In this document: positions 36,273-45,802 of the stretch, piece by piece
How the letters are laid out: each line of letters opens with the position of its first letter
How positions within the stretch are numbered: position 1 is the stretch's first letter
DNA from: Rhizobium sp. SEMIA4064
GTDB taxonomy: Bacteria; Pseudomonadota; Alphaproteobacteria; Rhizobiales; Rhizobiaceae
NCBI RefSeq assembly: GCF_003025035.1
Contig: NZ_PYJN01000013.1
Location: 62,001-126,000 of the forward strand
Length of the DNA stretch: 64,000 bases
Reading direction: 5' to 3'
The notes under the pieces: model-generated
Databases searched by the model: none
What the model saw: the letters and a program-made list of their open reading frames with translations, nothing else
Told to the model about the DNA's origin: nothing
Position numbers and translations under genes: made by a program

Positions 36273-38315
36273 CTATTTCGCGGCGTCCTCGTGAAAATGG
36301 TTATAGACCTGCCGCGCCACGGCTTCGGAAATGCCTTCGACGGCCATCAGGTCGGACAGCGCCGCGCGCGACACGGCCTTGGCGGTGCCGAAATGCTGTA
36401 GCAGCGCCCGCTTGCGCGAAGGGCCGATGCCGCCGATTTCGTCCAGCGGGTTTTTCACCATCTCCTTCTTGCGTCGTGCCCGGTGCGAGCCGATGGCGAA
36501 ACGATGCGCCTCGTCGCGCATGCGCTGAATAAAGTAGAGCACGGGATCGCGCGGCGGCAGGGTGAAGCTCTCGCGGGCGGGCGGAAAGAAGCGCTCGCGC
36601 CCGGCGTCGCGGTCGACACCCTTGGCGACACCGATGGCGATGACGCTGTCGGTAATTCCGAGCTCTTCGAGAATGGCGCGCACCGCCGTCATTTGCCCCT
36701 GACCGCCATCGATAAGGATCACATCCGGCCAGGCGGGAAAGGGCTGATCCGCAGCATCGACGGCCGTGGTTTCCGCAGTGGGGCTGCGATCGGGTTTGCC
36801 CTCTTCCTTCAGTAGGCGAGAGAAACGCCGGGTCATGACTTCGCGCATCATGCCGAAGTCATCGCCAGGCGTGATATCGGTCGATTTGATGTTGAACTTC
36901 CGGTACTGGCCTTTAACGAACCCTTCCGGCCCGGCCACGACCATGCCGCCGACTGCATTCGTGCCCATGATGTGCGAGTTATCATAGATCTCGATGCGTT
37001 GCGGCACGTAGGAAAGCTGGAATGTTTCCCTGAAGCCTTCGAGCAGCCGCGATTGCGAGGCGGTCTCGGCAAGCTTGCGGCCATGCGCCTCGCGGGCATT
37101 GGCGACGACATGATCGACCAGATCGCGCTTCTCGCCACGCTGCGGAACAAGGATCGTCACCTTGTGACCTGCTTTTTCGCCAAGCGCGGCCGCCAGCAGC
37201 TCGATCTCCTCGACCGTCTCCGACAACAGGATCTGCCTCGGCACGGGCTTGTCGTCGTAGAATTGCGCCAGAAACGCATTCAGCACCTCGGCACCGGAAA
37301 GCGATGGGTCGGCTTTCGGGAAATAGGCGCGGTTACCCCAGTTCTGGCCGGTACGGAAGAAGAAGACCTGGATGCAGGAGATGCCGCCTTCGTGATGGAT
37401 GGCGAAGACATCGGCCTCCTCGACGCCGGCGGGATTGATACCCTGATGGCTCTGCACATGCGACAGCGCCGCCAGCCGGTCGCGATAGACGGCGGCACGT
37501 TCGAAATCGAGGTCTTCGGCAGCAGCATTCATCGCTTCCGCCATGTGCGCCTTGACGTTCTGACTCTTGCCGGAGAGGAAGTCCTTCGCCTCCTGAACCA
37601 GCTCCGCATAGCCTTGATCGCTGATCTCGTAGGTGCAGGGGCCAGAACAGCGCTTGATCTGATAGAGCAGGCAGGGCCTCGTGCGTGTCTCGAAAACGCT
37701 ATCGGTGCAGGTGCGGATCAGGAAGGCGCGTTGCAGCGAATTGATAGTGCGGCCAACGGCGCCCGCCGAGGCGAAGGGGCCGAAATATTCTCCCTTGCGG
37801 GCACGCGCGCCGCGATGCTTGAAGATCGCCGGTGCCCGATGATCGCCGGTGATGAGAATATAAGGAAAGGACTTGTCGTCCCGCAGCAATACATTGAAAC
37901 GTGGCCGTAAGCGCTTGATCAGATTCGCTTCCAGCAGCAGCGCTTCGGTCTCGGTGCGGGTGGTGACGAACTCCATATTGGCGGTTTCGCGCACCATGCG
38001 GGCGATGCGATTGGAATGCACCCGGCCCATCGCATAATTGGCGACACGCTTCTTCAGGCTACGCGCCTTGCCGACATAGAGCACGTCGCCATTTTCATTG
38101 AACATGCGATAGACGCCGGGATTGTTCGGCAGCCGCTTGACGAATTCGGCAATCAGCTCCGCGCCCCGAAGGCCGGTCTCGTTCTTGCCGCCTTCGTTCC
38201 AGTCGACCGGCACAGCGGGGGAGGGGCCAGCATCGCCTTCCACCTCGACGTCGTCTTCAATGTCCTCTGATTCGTCATAGAGAATGCCGCCGTCGGGCAG
38301 CTTTCGTCCGTTCAT
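36273..38315 (-). CDS. uvrC: Excinuclease ABC subunit C
   Basis: A 680-residue nucleotide-excision repair nuclease. The GIY-YIG domain that makes the 3' cut starts near residue 60 ([21 protein letters not shown]). A UVR motif for UvrB binding lies near 260, the RNase H-like 5' nuclease domain includes [16 protein letters not shown] and [10 protein letters not shown], and a helix-hairpin-helix ends the protein. The first 50 residues are an acidic extension longer than in E. coli. Its ATG overlaps the upstream SDR stop by 4 nt. Confidence 0.97.
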   Translation of the reverse strand: MNGRKLPDGGILYDESEDIEDDVEVEGDAGPSPAVPVDWNEGGKNETGLRGAELIAEFVKRLPNNPGVYRMFNENGDVLYVGKARSLKKRVANYAMGRVHSNRIARMVRETANMEFVTTRTETEALLLEANLIKRLRPRFNVLLRDDKSFPYILITGDHRAPAIFKHRGARARKGEYFGPFASAGAVGRTINSLQRAFLIRTCTDSVFETRTRPCLLYQIKRCSGPCTYEISDQGYAELVQEAKDFLSGKSQNVKAHMAEAMNAAAEDLDFERAAVYRDRLAALSHVQSHQGINPAGVEEADVFAIHHEGGISCIQVFFFRTGQNWGNRAYFPKADPSLSGAEVLNAFLAQFYDDKPVPRQILLSETVEEIELLAAALGEKAGHKVTILVPQRGEKRDLVDHVVANAREAHGRKLAETASQSRLLEGFRETFQLSYVPQRIEIYDNSHIMGTNAVGGMVVAGPEGFVKGQYRKFNIKSTDITPGDDFGMMREVMTRRFSRLLKEEGKPDRSPTAETTAVDAADQPFPAWPDVILIDGGQGQMTAVRAILEELGITDSVIAIGVAKGVDRDAGRERFFPPARESFTLPPRDPVLYFIQRMRDEAHRFAIGSHRARRKKEMVKNPLDEIGGIGPSRKRALLQHFGTAKAVSRAALSDLMAVEGISEAVARQVYNHFHEDAAK

Positions 38316-39079
38316 TCCATGCTCTCCGACACGTCAGGCGTTTCCCAGGCAAGATGCTGGCCGCCATCGAGCGCTATCATTTGGCCCGTGATCGAAGGCG
38401 TGTCAAAAAGAAAGCGGACGGTGCGACCGAATTCGTCGAGCCCGGGCGCTGCCTTCAATATGAGACCATCGATCTGCGCCTGGAAGTCCTCTTCCGTCTG
38501 GCGGACGCTGCGCACCGTCGGACCCGGGCCGATGGCATTGACGCGGATATCAGGCGCAAAGCTCTGCGCCATCGTCTGGGTCGCCGTCCACAGGGCGGCC
38601 TTCGACAGCGTATAGGAATAGAAGCGCGGGTTCAGCGCCCAGACGCGCTGGTCGATAATATTGACGACCAGCCCCGGGATACCCTTCGGAAGCTGCCGTG
38701 CGAAATCCGCAGCAAGGATCGAGGGCGCACGGACATGCACGGCAAAATGCGCGTCGAAAGCCTCGGCGTCGAAACGATCGGCAGAATCACCCCGGAAAAC
38801 CGAGGCGTTGTTGACGAGAAGATCCAGCGGTCCAAGCTCTGCAACAGCCCTTTCGATCAGCGTCGATGTCTCCGCCGAATTTTGCAGGTCGGCCTTGATC
38901 GCAATCGCCTTTCTGCCCCGTTGCCGCAATTTCGCCACGACTTCGGCTGCCTCGTCCAGCGATTGATTGGCATGCAGCGCGACTGCAAAGCCGTTAGCCG
39001 ACAAATCCTCAGCGATCGCCCGGCCTATTCTTTTTGATGCACCCGTTATCAGCGCGGTGCGTAGTTTTTCCTGGCTCAA
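38312..39079 (-). CDS. Short-chain dehydrogenase/reductase, pteridine-reductase-like
   Basis: A 255-residue SDR. The cofactor loop is [13 protein letters not shown], where the positively charged Lys-Arg in place of a Gly recalls FolM/pteridine reductases that use NADPH. NNAS and the catalytic Tyr and Lys in [11 protein letters not shown] are present. FolM-type enzymes reduce dihydrobiopterin or dihydrofolate, but this assignment is tentative. It is the first gene before uvrC and the two overlap by 4 nt. Confidence 0.88.
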   Translation of the reverse strand: MSQEKLRTALITGASKRIGRAIAEDLSANGFAVALHANQSLDEAAEVVAKLRQRGRKAIAIKADLQNSAETSTLIERAVAELGPLDLLVNNASVFRGDSADRFDAEAFDAHFAVHVRAPSILAADFARQLPKGIPGLVVNIIDQRVWALNPRFYSYTLSKAALWTATQTMAQSFAPDIRVNAIGPGPTVRSVRQTEEDFQAQIDGLILKAAPGLDEFGRTVRFLFDTPSITGQMIALDGGQHLAWETPDVSESME

Positions 39080-39440
39080 GATGTTGCCTTTTCGTCGCCA
39101 TTACCCAACTCGCACTCATATAGGGCGCCGATACACCATATGAAAAGGTGTGTCCTGCACGACAGTCGGTAGCAATGACTTATGTAAAGCTTCAGTTATA
39201 TTTCGATAAAAATAAGTATACATGCTTTAACCACTCATTATGGTTAACAATTCCTCTGTTGCGCTGAAGCAACATCGAAATTCAGCCACCTCTGTGCCAC
39301 AATGATATCATATTTTAGCTCTTCGAATTCCTCAATTGCATTCCAATTTCAGTCCCGATCCGGGAGGGACATCTTGTAATTGCTCGTGGTGCTTCGAGGT
39401 CATCAGTAGACGAAGAACACGGGACTGAAAGGAGAAAAGT
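39080..39440. promoter_or_regulatory. Long AT-rich upstream region of the RopB-like gene
   Basis: This 361-nt gap has no credible ORF. The section from about 39175 to 39310 is clearly AT-richer than its surroundings. A perfect TGTTGC-(6)-GCAACA dyad lies at 39257-39274. It must contain the promoter of the SDR gene on the left and of the outer membrane protein gene on the right, and probably a regulated promoter with a leader for the latter. GGAG lies just before the ATG at 39441. Confidence 0.55.
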
Positions 39441-40073
39441 ATGCGTACTCTCATCACGACCCTCATGGTCTCTGGTTTTGCTCTCGGCGGCTTCACGGCG
39501 GCTCATGCAGCCGACGCTGTGGAGCAGGTTCCGCAGCCGCCCGTCGCTCAGGAAGCTCCGCCGGTTGTCAACAACTGGTCCGGTTTCTACATCGGTGGCG
39601 CTGGCGACTGGAATGCCGGTCACTTCAACCACAACGGCAACTCCTACGCCTTTGGCGGTGACGCTTTCACCGGCTACAACTGGCAGCAGGGTCAGATCGT
39701 ATACGGCGTTGAAGGTGACCTCGGCTATGCCGACTCCGACTCGACCCGCAATGGTCTCACTGCCAAAAACGGCGTAAACGGCTCCGTTCGCGGCCGTATC
39801 GGTTACGACTTCAACCCGTTCATGCTGTACGGCACGGCCGGTCTGGCAATCGGCCAGAACAAGCTTGAAGACGCTACCTCGTCTGAAAGCAAGACGGCTG
39901 TTGGCTACACGGTCGGTGCAGGTGCTGAAACCTTCATCACCAACAACATCACGGCTCGTCTCGAATACCGTTACACCGACTACGGCAAGAAGGACTTCAA
40001 CCTCGACTCCGGCAGCTTCTCGCGCGGCTACGACGAGCAGAGCGTTAAGGTCGGTATCGGCGTCAAGTTCTAA
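39441..40073 (+). CDS. Outer membrane beta-barrel protein, RopB/Omp25-like
   Basis: A 210-residue exported protein with a signal peptide (cleavage near AAHA-ADAVEQ). A Pro-rich linker is followed by a small barrel: WSGFYIGGAGDWNAGHFN, GYNWQQGQIVYGVEGDLGY, VRGRIGYDFNPFMLYGTAGL and a terminal VGIGVKF ending in Phe, the usual Bam signal. It resembles Rhizobium RopB and Brucella Omp25. Codon bias is strong (cgt, ggt, ttc), suggesting an abundant protein. Single-gene unit with its own terminator. Confidence 0.9.
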   Translation: MRTLITTLMVSGFALGGFTAAHAADAVEQVPQPPVAQEAPPVVNNWSGFYIGGAGDWNAGHFNHNGNSYAFGGDAFTGYNWQQGQIVYGVEGDLGYADSDSTRNGLTAKNGVNGSVRGRIGYDFNPFMLYGTAGLAIGQNKLEDATSSESKTAVGYTVGAGAETFITNNITARLEYRYTDYGKKDFNLDSGSFSRGYDEQSVKVGIGVKF

Positions 40074-40097
40074 TAATTTGATGGCATAATCTGACGA

Positions 40098-40124
40098 AAG
40101 CCGGGGTTCGCGCCCCGGCTTTTT
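40098..40124 (+). terminator. Terminator of the RopB-like gene
   Basis: AGCCGGGG and CCCCGGCT form a perfect 8-bp GC-rich stem with a 6-nt TTCGCG loop, followed by TTTTT. It begins 26 nt after the stop codon and is a textbook intrinsic terminator. Confidence 0.9.
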
Positions 40125-40145
40125 CCGTTTCATGGTTCTGAATAT

Positions 40146-40988
40146 TTAGGCAGCGTCCTTCGGGAAGTCCGTCGAGGCGGCCAGTTCACGCCAGCCGGCC
40201 AGTTCCTTGGCGACATACTCATTCTTCGTCTCGATCGCGCCGATCGTGTCGGTGCCGAATGGCATGCGCAGCGGCGGGTTGGCCGAATGTGCAAGCGTGA
40301 TCATCGACTTTGCAAGCCGTGCGGGATCGCCGGGCTGGCCGTGATTGTGACCGGCTGCGAAATCGCGCATCGCGCCGACTGGCGTGTCCTTATAGTCGGC
40401 AATCGAGCTCGGGCTGACGGCGAGTGAGCTTTCGTCGAGGAAGTCGGTCCGGAAGAAACCGGGTTCGACGACGGTGACCTTGATGCCGAGCGGCTGCAAT
40501 TCCGCCGCCATTGCCTCGGAGAGCCCTTCGACCGCGAACTTCGTCGAGCAATAGATACCCCAACCCGCAAAGCTCTGATAGCCGCCGACCGAGGACATGT
40601 TGATCACTTGACCCGAACGCTGCCGGCGCATATGCGGCAGCACGGCGCGCGTGACCTTCAAGAGACCGAAGACGTTCGTGGCATAGAGCTTCTCGATCTC
40701 TTCGGCGGTTGCCTCTTCCACCGCACCCAGCAGCCCGTAGCCGGCATTGTTGAGAAGGATGTCGATCCTGCCGAAGCGCTTGACGGCTTCCGCTGCAGCC
40801 TCATGGGCCTGGGCTTCATTCGAAACGTCGAGGGCGACGGGCAGCAGGTTCGGATGATTGCCGAACTTCTCGGCCAGGCCGGCGGGGTTGCGGGCCGTGG
40901 CAACGACGGCGTCGCCAGCGGTGAGGGCTTCCTGAGCAATGAGGGCGCCGAAGCCGCGGGATGCGCCCGTAATGAACCAAACGCGCAT
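40146..40988 (-). CDS. SDR-family NAD(P)-dependent oxidoreductase
   Basis: A 280-residue short-chain dehydrogenase. It has TGASRGFGALIAQ near residue 7, NNAGYGLLGAVEE and the catalytic YCSTKFAVEGLSE. The arrangement matches the classical SDR subfamily with a C-terminal extension (KNEYVAKELAGWRELAASTD). The substrate is unknown. It is divergent from the LysR gene, with 123 nt between starts, so the regulator very likely controls it. Confidence 0.9.
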   Translation of the reverse strand: MRVWFITGASRGFGALIAQEALTAGDAVVATARNPAGLAEKFGNHPNLLPVALDVSNEAQAHEAAAEAVKRFGRIDILLNNAGYGLLGAVEEATAEEIEKLYATNVFGLLKVTRAVLPHMRRQRSGQVINMSSVGGYQSFAGWGIYCSTKFAVEGLSEAMAAELQPLGIKVTVVEPGFFRTDFLDESSLAVSPSSIADYKDTPVGAMRDFAAGHNHGQPGDPARLAKSMITLAHSANPPLRMPFGTDTIGAIETKNEYVAKELAGWRELAASTDFPKDAA

Positions 40989-41111
40989 GACTTTCTCCTT
41001 TGTGGGTTTGCAATTCCGTGGGTGGAATTGGCTTGCAGGAGAAAGGTAGCTTGATGGCGTCGTTGAGATAATCTACTTTCTCCTCCATGAAGTGCTGAGA
41101 AAATCTCATCA
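40989..41111. promoter_or_regulatory. Divergent SDR/lysR control region
   Basis: The 123-nt gap between the two divergent genes contains AGAT-A-ATCT at 41066-41074 and a further ATCTCA near 41103. This could form part of a LysR-type binding site. The match to the T-N11-A rule is loose, so the site is only suggested. Confidence 0.35.
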
Positions 41112-42014
41112 ATGCGACGTGTCCGTTCGACCGATCTGGCAATCTTCCTGGCGATCGCCCAACATCGCAGCTTTCGCAAAGCCGCGGTGGAACTCGGCGT
41201 GACGCCTTCCGCGCTCAGCCATTCGCTGCGGTCGATCGAGGAGCGGCTGGATGTGCGGCTGGTCAATCGCACCACCCGCGGCGTCGGGTTGACGGAGGCC
41301 GGCGAGCGCCTGTTCGACCGCATTCGCCCGGCTTTCCTCGATATCGACGATGCACTGGAGGATCTCGATAAATTCCGCGGGCAGCCCTACGGCAAGCTGC
41401 GCATCAACACGCCGCGCCCCGCCGCCAAGATGGTGCTGTTGCCGATCGTGTCACGATTCTTGAGGGCCTATCCGGCCGTCGAAATGGAGATCGTGGTGGA
41501 CGATGCGCTCGTGGACACGGTCTCCGGCGGTTTCGACGCCGGCATACGGTTCGGCGAAAGCGTTGCCGCCGACATGATCGCCATCGCTATTGGCCCGCGC
41601 CAGCGAACGGCGATCGTCGGCTCGCCGGAACATTTTCAGCGTTTCCCCAAACCGGTCACGCCGCATGATCTGAAAGATCACCCCTGCATCCGCTACCGTT
41701 TCCCGAGCGGCACCTATTATCGCTGGGAGTTCGAACGTGGCGGCATCGAGCTGGAGATCGAGGTGCAGGGACCGCTGACACTCGGCGATCTCGACATAAT
41801 GTTAGACGCCGCCGTCAACGGCTCCGGACTTGCGTTCTTGTTTGAAGATCACGCGCTGCCGGCTTTGCAGGATGGCCGGCTGATCCGCGTGCTGGAGGAC
41901 TGGTGCCCGTATTATCCCGGCTTCTTCCTCTATTATCCGAGTCGCCGGCAGTCGCCGACGGCCCTCCGCGCTTTCGTCGATTTCGTGAAGACCGACGCTG
42001 TCCGTCAGAGCTAA
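41112..42014 (+). CDS. LysR-family transcriptional regulator
   Basis: A 300-residue LTTR. The winged helix-turn-helix occupies residues 1-62 (TDLAIFLAIAQHRSFRKAAV, ELGVTPSALSHSLRSIEERL), and a two-lobed effector domain starts near 90 (GKLRINTPRPAAKMVLLPIV). The subgroup resembles regulators of adjacent oxidoreductases. It is divergent from an SDR gene. Its TAA stop codon lies in the first bases of the RIME1-like element. Confidence 0.93.
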   Translation: MRRVRSTDLAIFLAIAQHRSFRKAAVELGVTPSALSHSLRSIEERLDVRLVNRTTRGVGLTEAGERLFDRIRPAFLDIDDALEDLDKFRGQPYGKLRINTPRPAAKMVLLPIVSRFLRAYPAVEMEIVVDDALVDTVSGGFDAGIRFGESVAADMIAIAIGPRQRTAIVGSPEHFQRFPKPVTPHDLKDHPCIRYRFPSGTYYRWEFERGGIELEIEVQGPLTLGDLDIMLDAAVNGSGLAFLFEDHALPALQDGRLIRVLEDWCPYYPGFFLYYPSRRQSPTALRAFVDFVKTDAVRQS

Positions 42015-42119
42015 AGCATGTCGCGCAAAAGTGCGCAGCGGTTTTGCGATAACGACATGCGCAAAATCAAAGACCTAAAGCGCAAGGAGCGAATCCTAGA
42101 GATTGCGATGCGCTTTAGG
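42011..42119. repeat. RIME1-type rhizobial intergenic mosaic element
   Basis: A 109-nt element with two large palindromes. The first is GCATGTCG (42016-42023) with CGACATGC (42053-42060) and an inner CGCAAAA/TTTTGCG. The second is CCTAAAGCGC (42074-42083) with GCGCTTTAGG (42110-42119). Order, length and sequence match the roughly 108-bp RIME1 described in rhizobia, as I recall it. It fills the whole space between lysR and the GST gene and contributes both stop codons. Confidence 0.85.
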
Positions 42120-42714
42120 CCTGCCGAGGCTTCATCGTCTGATAGGCCGGAAAATGCTTTTCGAATTTGCGCGCCCAATCGATCAGGTCGGCGTGGTCCG
42201 CTTCCCACTGTCCCTCAAAGCGCAGTTGCAGATAGCCGAGCAGGGACGCGAGTGCGAAATGCCCGCCATGCAGCTTCTTACCGATCTTCGGCGGTTCGGC
42301 GTTGAGATGGGCGAGCGTGCGGCTCGCCTTCGTCCACTGCCGGTCGATCCAAGGTTGGTGCTGCTTGTCCTGATCGCGCAGGCGCCGCTCGTAAACGATC
42401 GACAAGAGGCATTCGTTGGTGCCGTCGCAAAGCGCTTCCAGCACCTCGGCCTCCGTGCGCTTGCCATCCTTGGCGGGATAAAGCCTCTTGCCCTTCTGCC
42501 GATCGAAATGATGCATGATCGCGCGGCTGTCGAAGATCGATACGCCGTCTTTCGTCAGCAGCGTCGGGATCTTACCGAGCGGATTATTGTCGACCAGCAC
42601 TGCCGGGCCGGCATTGGTGTCGACGTGGATTTCGGTGAGTTCAATGCCGAGATAGCGGGCTGCCATCCGCACCTTGCTGGAAAAGGGGGAAGGGGGCGAG
42701 CAGAGAAGCTTCAT
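42115..42714 (-). CDS. Glutathione S-transferase family protein
   Basis: A 199-residue protein with a thioredoxin-like N-terminal half (MKLLCSPPSPFSSKVRMAAR, then GKIPTLLTKDGVSIFDSRAI, the glutathione-binding cis-Pro and SR/DSR motif) and a helical C-terminal half. The Ser-Ser near residue 12 is the likely catalytic position, as in beta/theta-type enzymes. The ATG at 42714 starts the fold directly. It follows rlmJ by 31 nt on the same strand. Confidence 0.9.
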   Translation of the reverse strand: MKLLCSPPSPFSSKVRMAARYLGIELTEIHVDTNAGPAVLVDNNPLGKIPTLLTKDGVSIFDSRAIMHHFDRQKGKRLYPAKDGKRTEAEVLEALCDGTNECLLSIVYERRLRDQDKQHQPWIDRQWTKASRTLAHLNAEPPKIGKKLHGGHFALASLLGYLQLRFEGQWEADHADLIDWARKFEKHFPAYQTMKPRQA

Positions 42715-42745
42715 GGGATCACCTGTGCGATGTGCGAAAGAAAGA

Positions 42746-43597
42746 TCAATGTTCGCCCCGCAGCCAGAAGGCACGTTGCGAGGCGAAGCGGTCCTGCGCC
42801 AGCATATCCTTCAGAGCGGGCAGCAATGCATGCAGCTCGTCCTTCAGCGTAAATGGCGGGTTGACGATAATGAGACCGGAGCCCGTCAGTCCGGTGAAGC
42901 CGCGATCGCTTTTGACCGTCAGTTCGGCGCAGAGCATCTTGGGGATCTCCAATGCCTGCAGCGCCTCGTGAAAAGCCTTGATCGGCGCATCCTTCTTGAG
43001 CGGATACCAGAGGCAATAGGTGCCGCCGGGAAAGCGGCGCCAGGCCTTCGCAAGGCCATCCACCAGCCGCTCATATTCGCCGTCCTCTTCGAAAGGCGGA
43101 TCGACGAGCACGATGCCGCGCTTCTCCTTCGGCGGCAGATGCGCACCCAGCGCCAGCCAGCCGTCGAGTTCGGTGATGCGTGCGTGGTGATCGCCCTCGA
43201 ACAAACGATGCAGCCGCTGGAAATCTTCCGGATGCAGCTCCATCGCCGACAGCCGGTCCTGTGGACGGAAGAGCATGCGGGCAAGCTTCGGCGAGCCGGG
43301 ATAGAGCCGGATGCCGCCTTCGGGATTGAGTTCTCGGACCGCGGTCAGATAGGGCTCCAGCAGATCGGCCACTTGCGGCACGAGCTCGGCCTCCAGCAGC
43401 CGGCCGATCCCGTCTAGCCATTCGCCGGTTTTCTGCGCTTCTTCCGAGGAGAGGTCGTAGAGGCCGATGCCGGCGTGAGTATCGAGGACGCGGAAGGCCT
43501 TGTCCTTGTTCTGCAGATAGCGGACGAGACGGGCAAGCACCGCGTGCTTCAGCACATCGGCGAAATTGCCCGCGTGATAGATATGCCGATAGTTCAT
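42746..43597 (-). CDS. rlmJ: 23S rRNA (adenine2030-N6)-methyltransferase
   Basis: A 283-residue RlmJ (YhiR). It starts with the family-specific MNYRHIYHAGNFADVLKHAV, has FRVLDTHAGIGLYDLSSEEA in place of the usual SAM loop and the catalytic VLVDPPFEEDGEYERLVDGL. It methylates one adenine in 23S rRNA. The ATG at 43597 is chosen by homology over a start six codons upstream. It is divergent from the molybdopterin oxidoreductase gene. Confidence 0.95.
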   Translation of the reverse strand: MNYRHIYHAGNFADVLKHAVLARLVRYLQNKDKAFRVLDTHAGIGLYDLSSEEAQKTGEWLDGIGRLLEAELVPQVADLLEPYLTAVRELNPEGGIRLYPGSPKLARMLFRPQDRLSAMELHPEDFQRLHRLFEGDHHARITELDGWLALGAHLPPKEKRGIVLVDPPFEEDGEYERLVDGLAKAWRRFPGGTYCLWYPLKKDAPIKAFHEALQALEIPKMLCAELTVKSDRGFTGLTGSGLIIVNPPFTLKDELHALLPALKDMLAQDRFASQRAFWLRGEH

Positions 43598-43660
43598 TGT
43601 CGGTGAAGTCCGCATGAATTGTTGCGATGGGCCAGATTATGCCTTTTGGCCGGACAAGGC

Positions 43661-45802
43661 ATGAAATATACAAACGCTATGAACATTGCGACCCCTATTC
43701 ACGCCAAATCGCGGATCGGACACACAGCCTGTCCGCATGACTGTCCCTCCACCTGCGCGCTGGAGATCGATCTGACGGAGGATGGCCGGATCGGCCGCGT
43801 GCGCGGCGCGGGTGACCATTCCTACACGTCGGGCGTCATCTGCGCCAAGGTCGCCCGCTACGCCGAGCGGCTTTACCATCCGGATCGCCTGATGAAGCCG
43901 CTGCGCCGCGCCGGCGCCAAGGGAGAGGGCCGCTGGCAGGAAATCTCCTGGGACGACGCGCTGGATGAAATCGCCAATGCTTTCGTCAAGGCTGAGGCAA
44001 AAGATGGTAGCGAGTCGGTCTGGCCCTATTACTACGCCGGCACCATGGGCTGGGTTCAGCGCGATTCCATCAATCGCCTGCGCCATGCCAAGCGCTATTC
44101 CGGCTTCTTTTCCTCGATCTGCACGAACCCCGCCTGGACGGGCTTCACCATGGCGACGGGTACGCTGCGCGGTCCCGATCCGCGCGAGATGGGCCGTACC
44201 GATTGCGTGGTCATATGGGGCACCAACGCGGTCGCGACCCAGGTCAACGTGATGACCCATGCGGTGAAGTCGCGCAAAGAGCGCGGCGCCAAGATCGTCG
44301 TCATCGATATCTACGACAATCCGACGATGAAGCAGGCCGATATGGCGCTGATCGTCAAGCCGGGTACGGATGCCGCGCTCGCCTGCGCCGTCATGCATAT
44401 CGCCTTCCGCGACGGTTATGCCGATCGCGCCTATATGGCGAAATATGCCGATGACCCGGCCGGTCTTGAAGCGCATCTCAAGGCCAAGACGCCGGAATGG
44501 GCGGCTGTAATCACCGGCCTGTCCGTCGATGAGATCGAAGCCTTCGCCAAACTCGTCGGGACGACAAAGAAGACCTATTTCCGTCTCGGCTACGGCTTCA
44601 CCCGTCAGCGCAACGGTGCGGTGGCGATGCACGCGGCAGCTTCCATCGCCACCGTGCTCGGCTCCTGGCAATATGAAGGCGGCGGCGCTTTCCATTCTAA
44701 CAGCGATATCTTCCGCATGGATTCGAGCGAGCTGACAGGCCGCTCGATGCTGGACGCTGATATCCGCATGATCGACCAGTCGCAGATCGGCCGGGCGCTG
44801 ACCGGCGACGCCGTCGCTTTGCGCCATCGTGGGCCTGTGACGGCCATGCTGATCCAGAACACCAATCCGGTAAACATCGCGCCGGAACAGCGGCTGGTGA
44901 AGCGCGGCTTTGCCCGTAACGATCTCTTCGTCGCCGTGCACGAACAGTTCATGACCGATACCGCTGAAATGGCCGATATCGTCATCCCCGCCACCATGTT
45001 CGTCGAGCATAACGACATCTACCGCGCCGGCGGGCAGAACCACATCCTGCTTGGCCCCAAGCTGGTCGAGCCGCCATCGACGGTCCGCAGCAATCTCTTC
45101 GTCATCGAGGAACTGGCCAAGCGCCTCGGCGTCGCCGATCGTCCCGGCTTCGGATTTTCGGCCCGCGAGATGATCGATCGTATTCTGGAGCGAAGCGCCC
45201 TGCCGGATTACGATCATTTTCTCGAGTATAAATGGTTCGATCGGCAGCCAGCTTTCGAGGACGCGCATTTCCTCAACGGTTTTGCCCATCCCGACGGCAA
45301 GTTCCGCTTCCGTCCCGACTGGAGCAACCAGCCGGCCCCGAACCGGCCGCCGGAGGCCGTCGGCCTGCTTGGGCCGCATGTCGAGCTGCCGCAATTTCCG
45401 GATCAGGTCGACGTCATCGAAGTTGCCGATTCCGATCATCCGTTCCGGCTTGCCACATCGCCCTCGCGCAATTTCTTGAATTCGAGCTTTGCGGAAACGA
45501 AGACCTCCCGCCAGAAGGAAGGCCGCCCGGAAGTGATGATCAATCCGGCGGATGCGGCGGCGTTGGACATCGCCCATGGCGACCTCGTTCAGCTCGGCAA
45601 TCTCAGAGGCGATATCCGCATTCATGCGCGCATCACGACCGAAGTGAAGCCCGGCGTGCTGATCGCCGAAGGTCTGTGGCCGAACAAGGCGCATGTCGAT
45701 GGCGAAGGGATCAATGTTCTGACCGGCGCCGATCCCGTCGCCCCCTATGGCGGCGCTGCCGTCCACGATAACAAGGTTTGGTTGCGCAGGGATAGAGCAT
45801 GA
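43661..45802 (+). CDS. Molybdopterin oxidoreductase with N-terminal 4Fe-4S site
   Basis: A 713-residue member of the DMSO reductase superfamily. The 4Fe-4S motif is CPHDCPSTCALEIDL followed by CAKV about 28 residues later. The cofactor-binding domains follow (TDCVVIWGTNAVATQVNVMT, VVIDIYDNPTMKQADMALIV, then the C-terminal MoCo barrel ending PYGGAAVHDNKVWL). No Tat signal is present, so it is cytoplasmic. The substrate is not evident. The start could be 43661 or 43679. It overlaps the NUDIX gene by 4 nt. Confidence 0.9.
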   Translation: MKYTNAMNIATPIHAKSRIGHTACPHDCPSTCALEIDLTEDGRIGRVRGAGDHSYTSGVICAKVARYAERLYHPDRLMKPLRRAGAKGEGRWQEISWDDALDEIANAFVKAEAKDGSESVWPYYYAGTMGWVQRDSINRLRHAKRYSGFFSSICTNPAWTGFTMATGTLRGPDPREMGRTDCVVIWGTNAVATQVNVMTHAVKSRKERGAKIVVIDIYDNPTMKQADMALIVKPGTDAALACAVMHIAFRDGYADRAYMAKYADDPAGLEAHLKAKTPEWAAVITGLSVDEIEAFAKLVGTTKKTYFRLGYGFTRQRNGAVAMHAAASIATVLGSWQYEGGGAFHSNSDIFRMDSSELTGRSMLDADIRMIDQSQIGRALTGDAVALRHRGPVTAMLIQNTNPVNIAPEQRLVKRGFARNDLFVAVHEQFMTDTAEMADIVIPATMFVEHNDIYRAGGQNHILLGPKLVEPPSTVRSNLFVIEELAKRLGVADRPGFGFSAREMIDRILERSALPDYDHFLEYKWFDRQPAFEDAHFLNGFAHPDGKFRFRPDWSNQPAPNRPPEAVGLLGPHVELPQFPDQVDVIEVADSDHPFRLATSPSRNFLNSSFAETKTSRQKEGRPEVMINPADAAALDIAHGDLVQLGNLRGDIRIHARITTEVKPGVLIAEGLWPNKAHVDGEGINVLTGADPVAPYGGAAVHDNKVWLRRDRA

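Noticed and set aside
43637..45766. 709-codon open frame on the minus strand, antisense to the molybdopterin oxidoreductase
   Set aside because: Its composition (His/Gly/Asp/Arg rich, no family pattern) is that of a shadow frame in GC-rich DNA, and the plus-strand gene has clear cofactor motifs.
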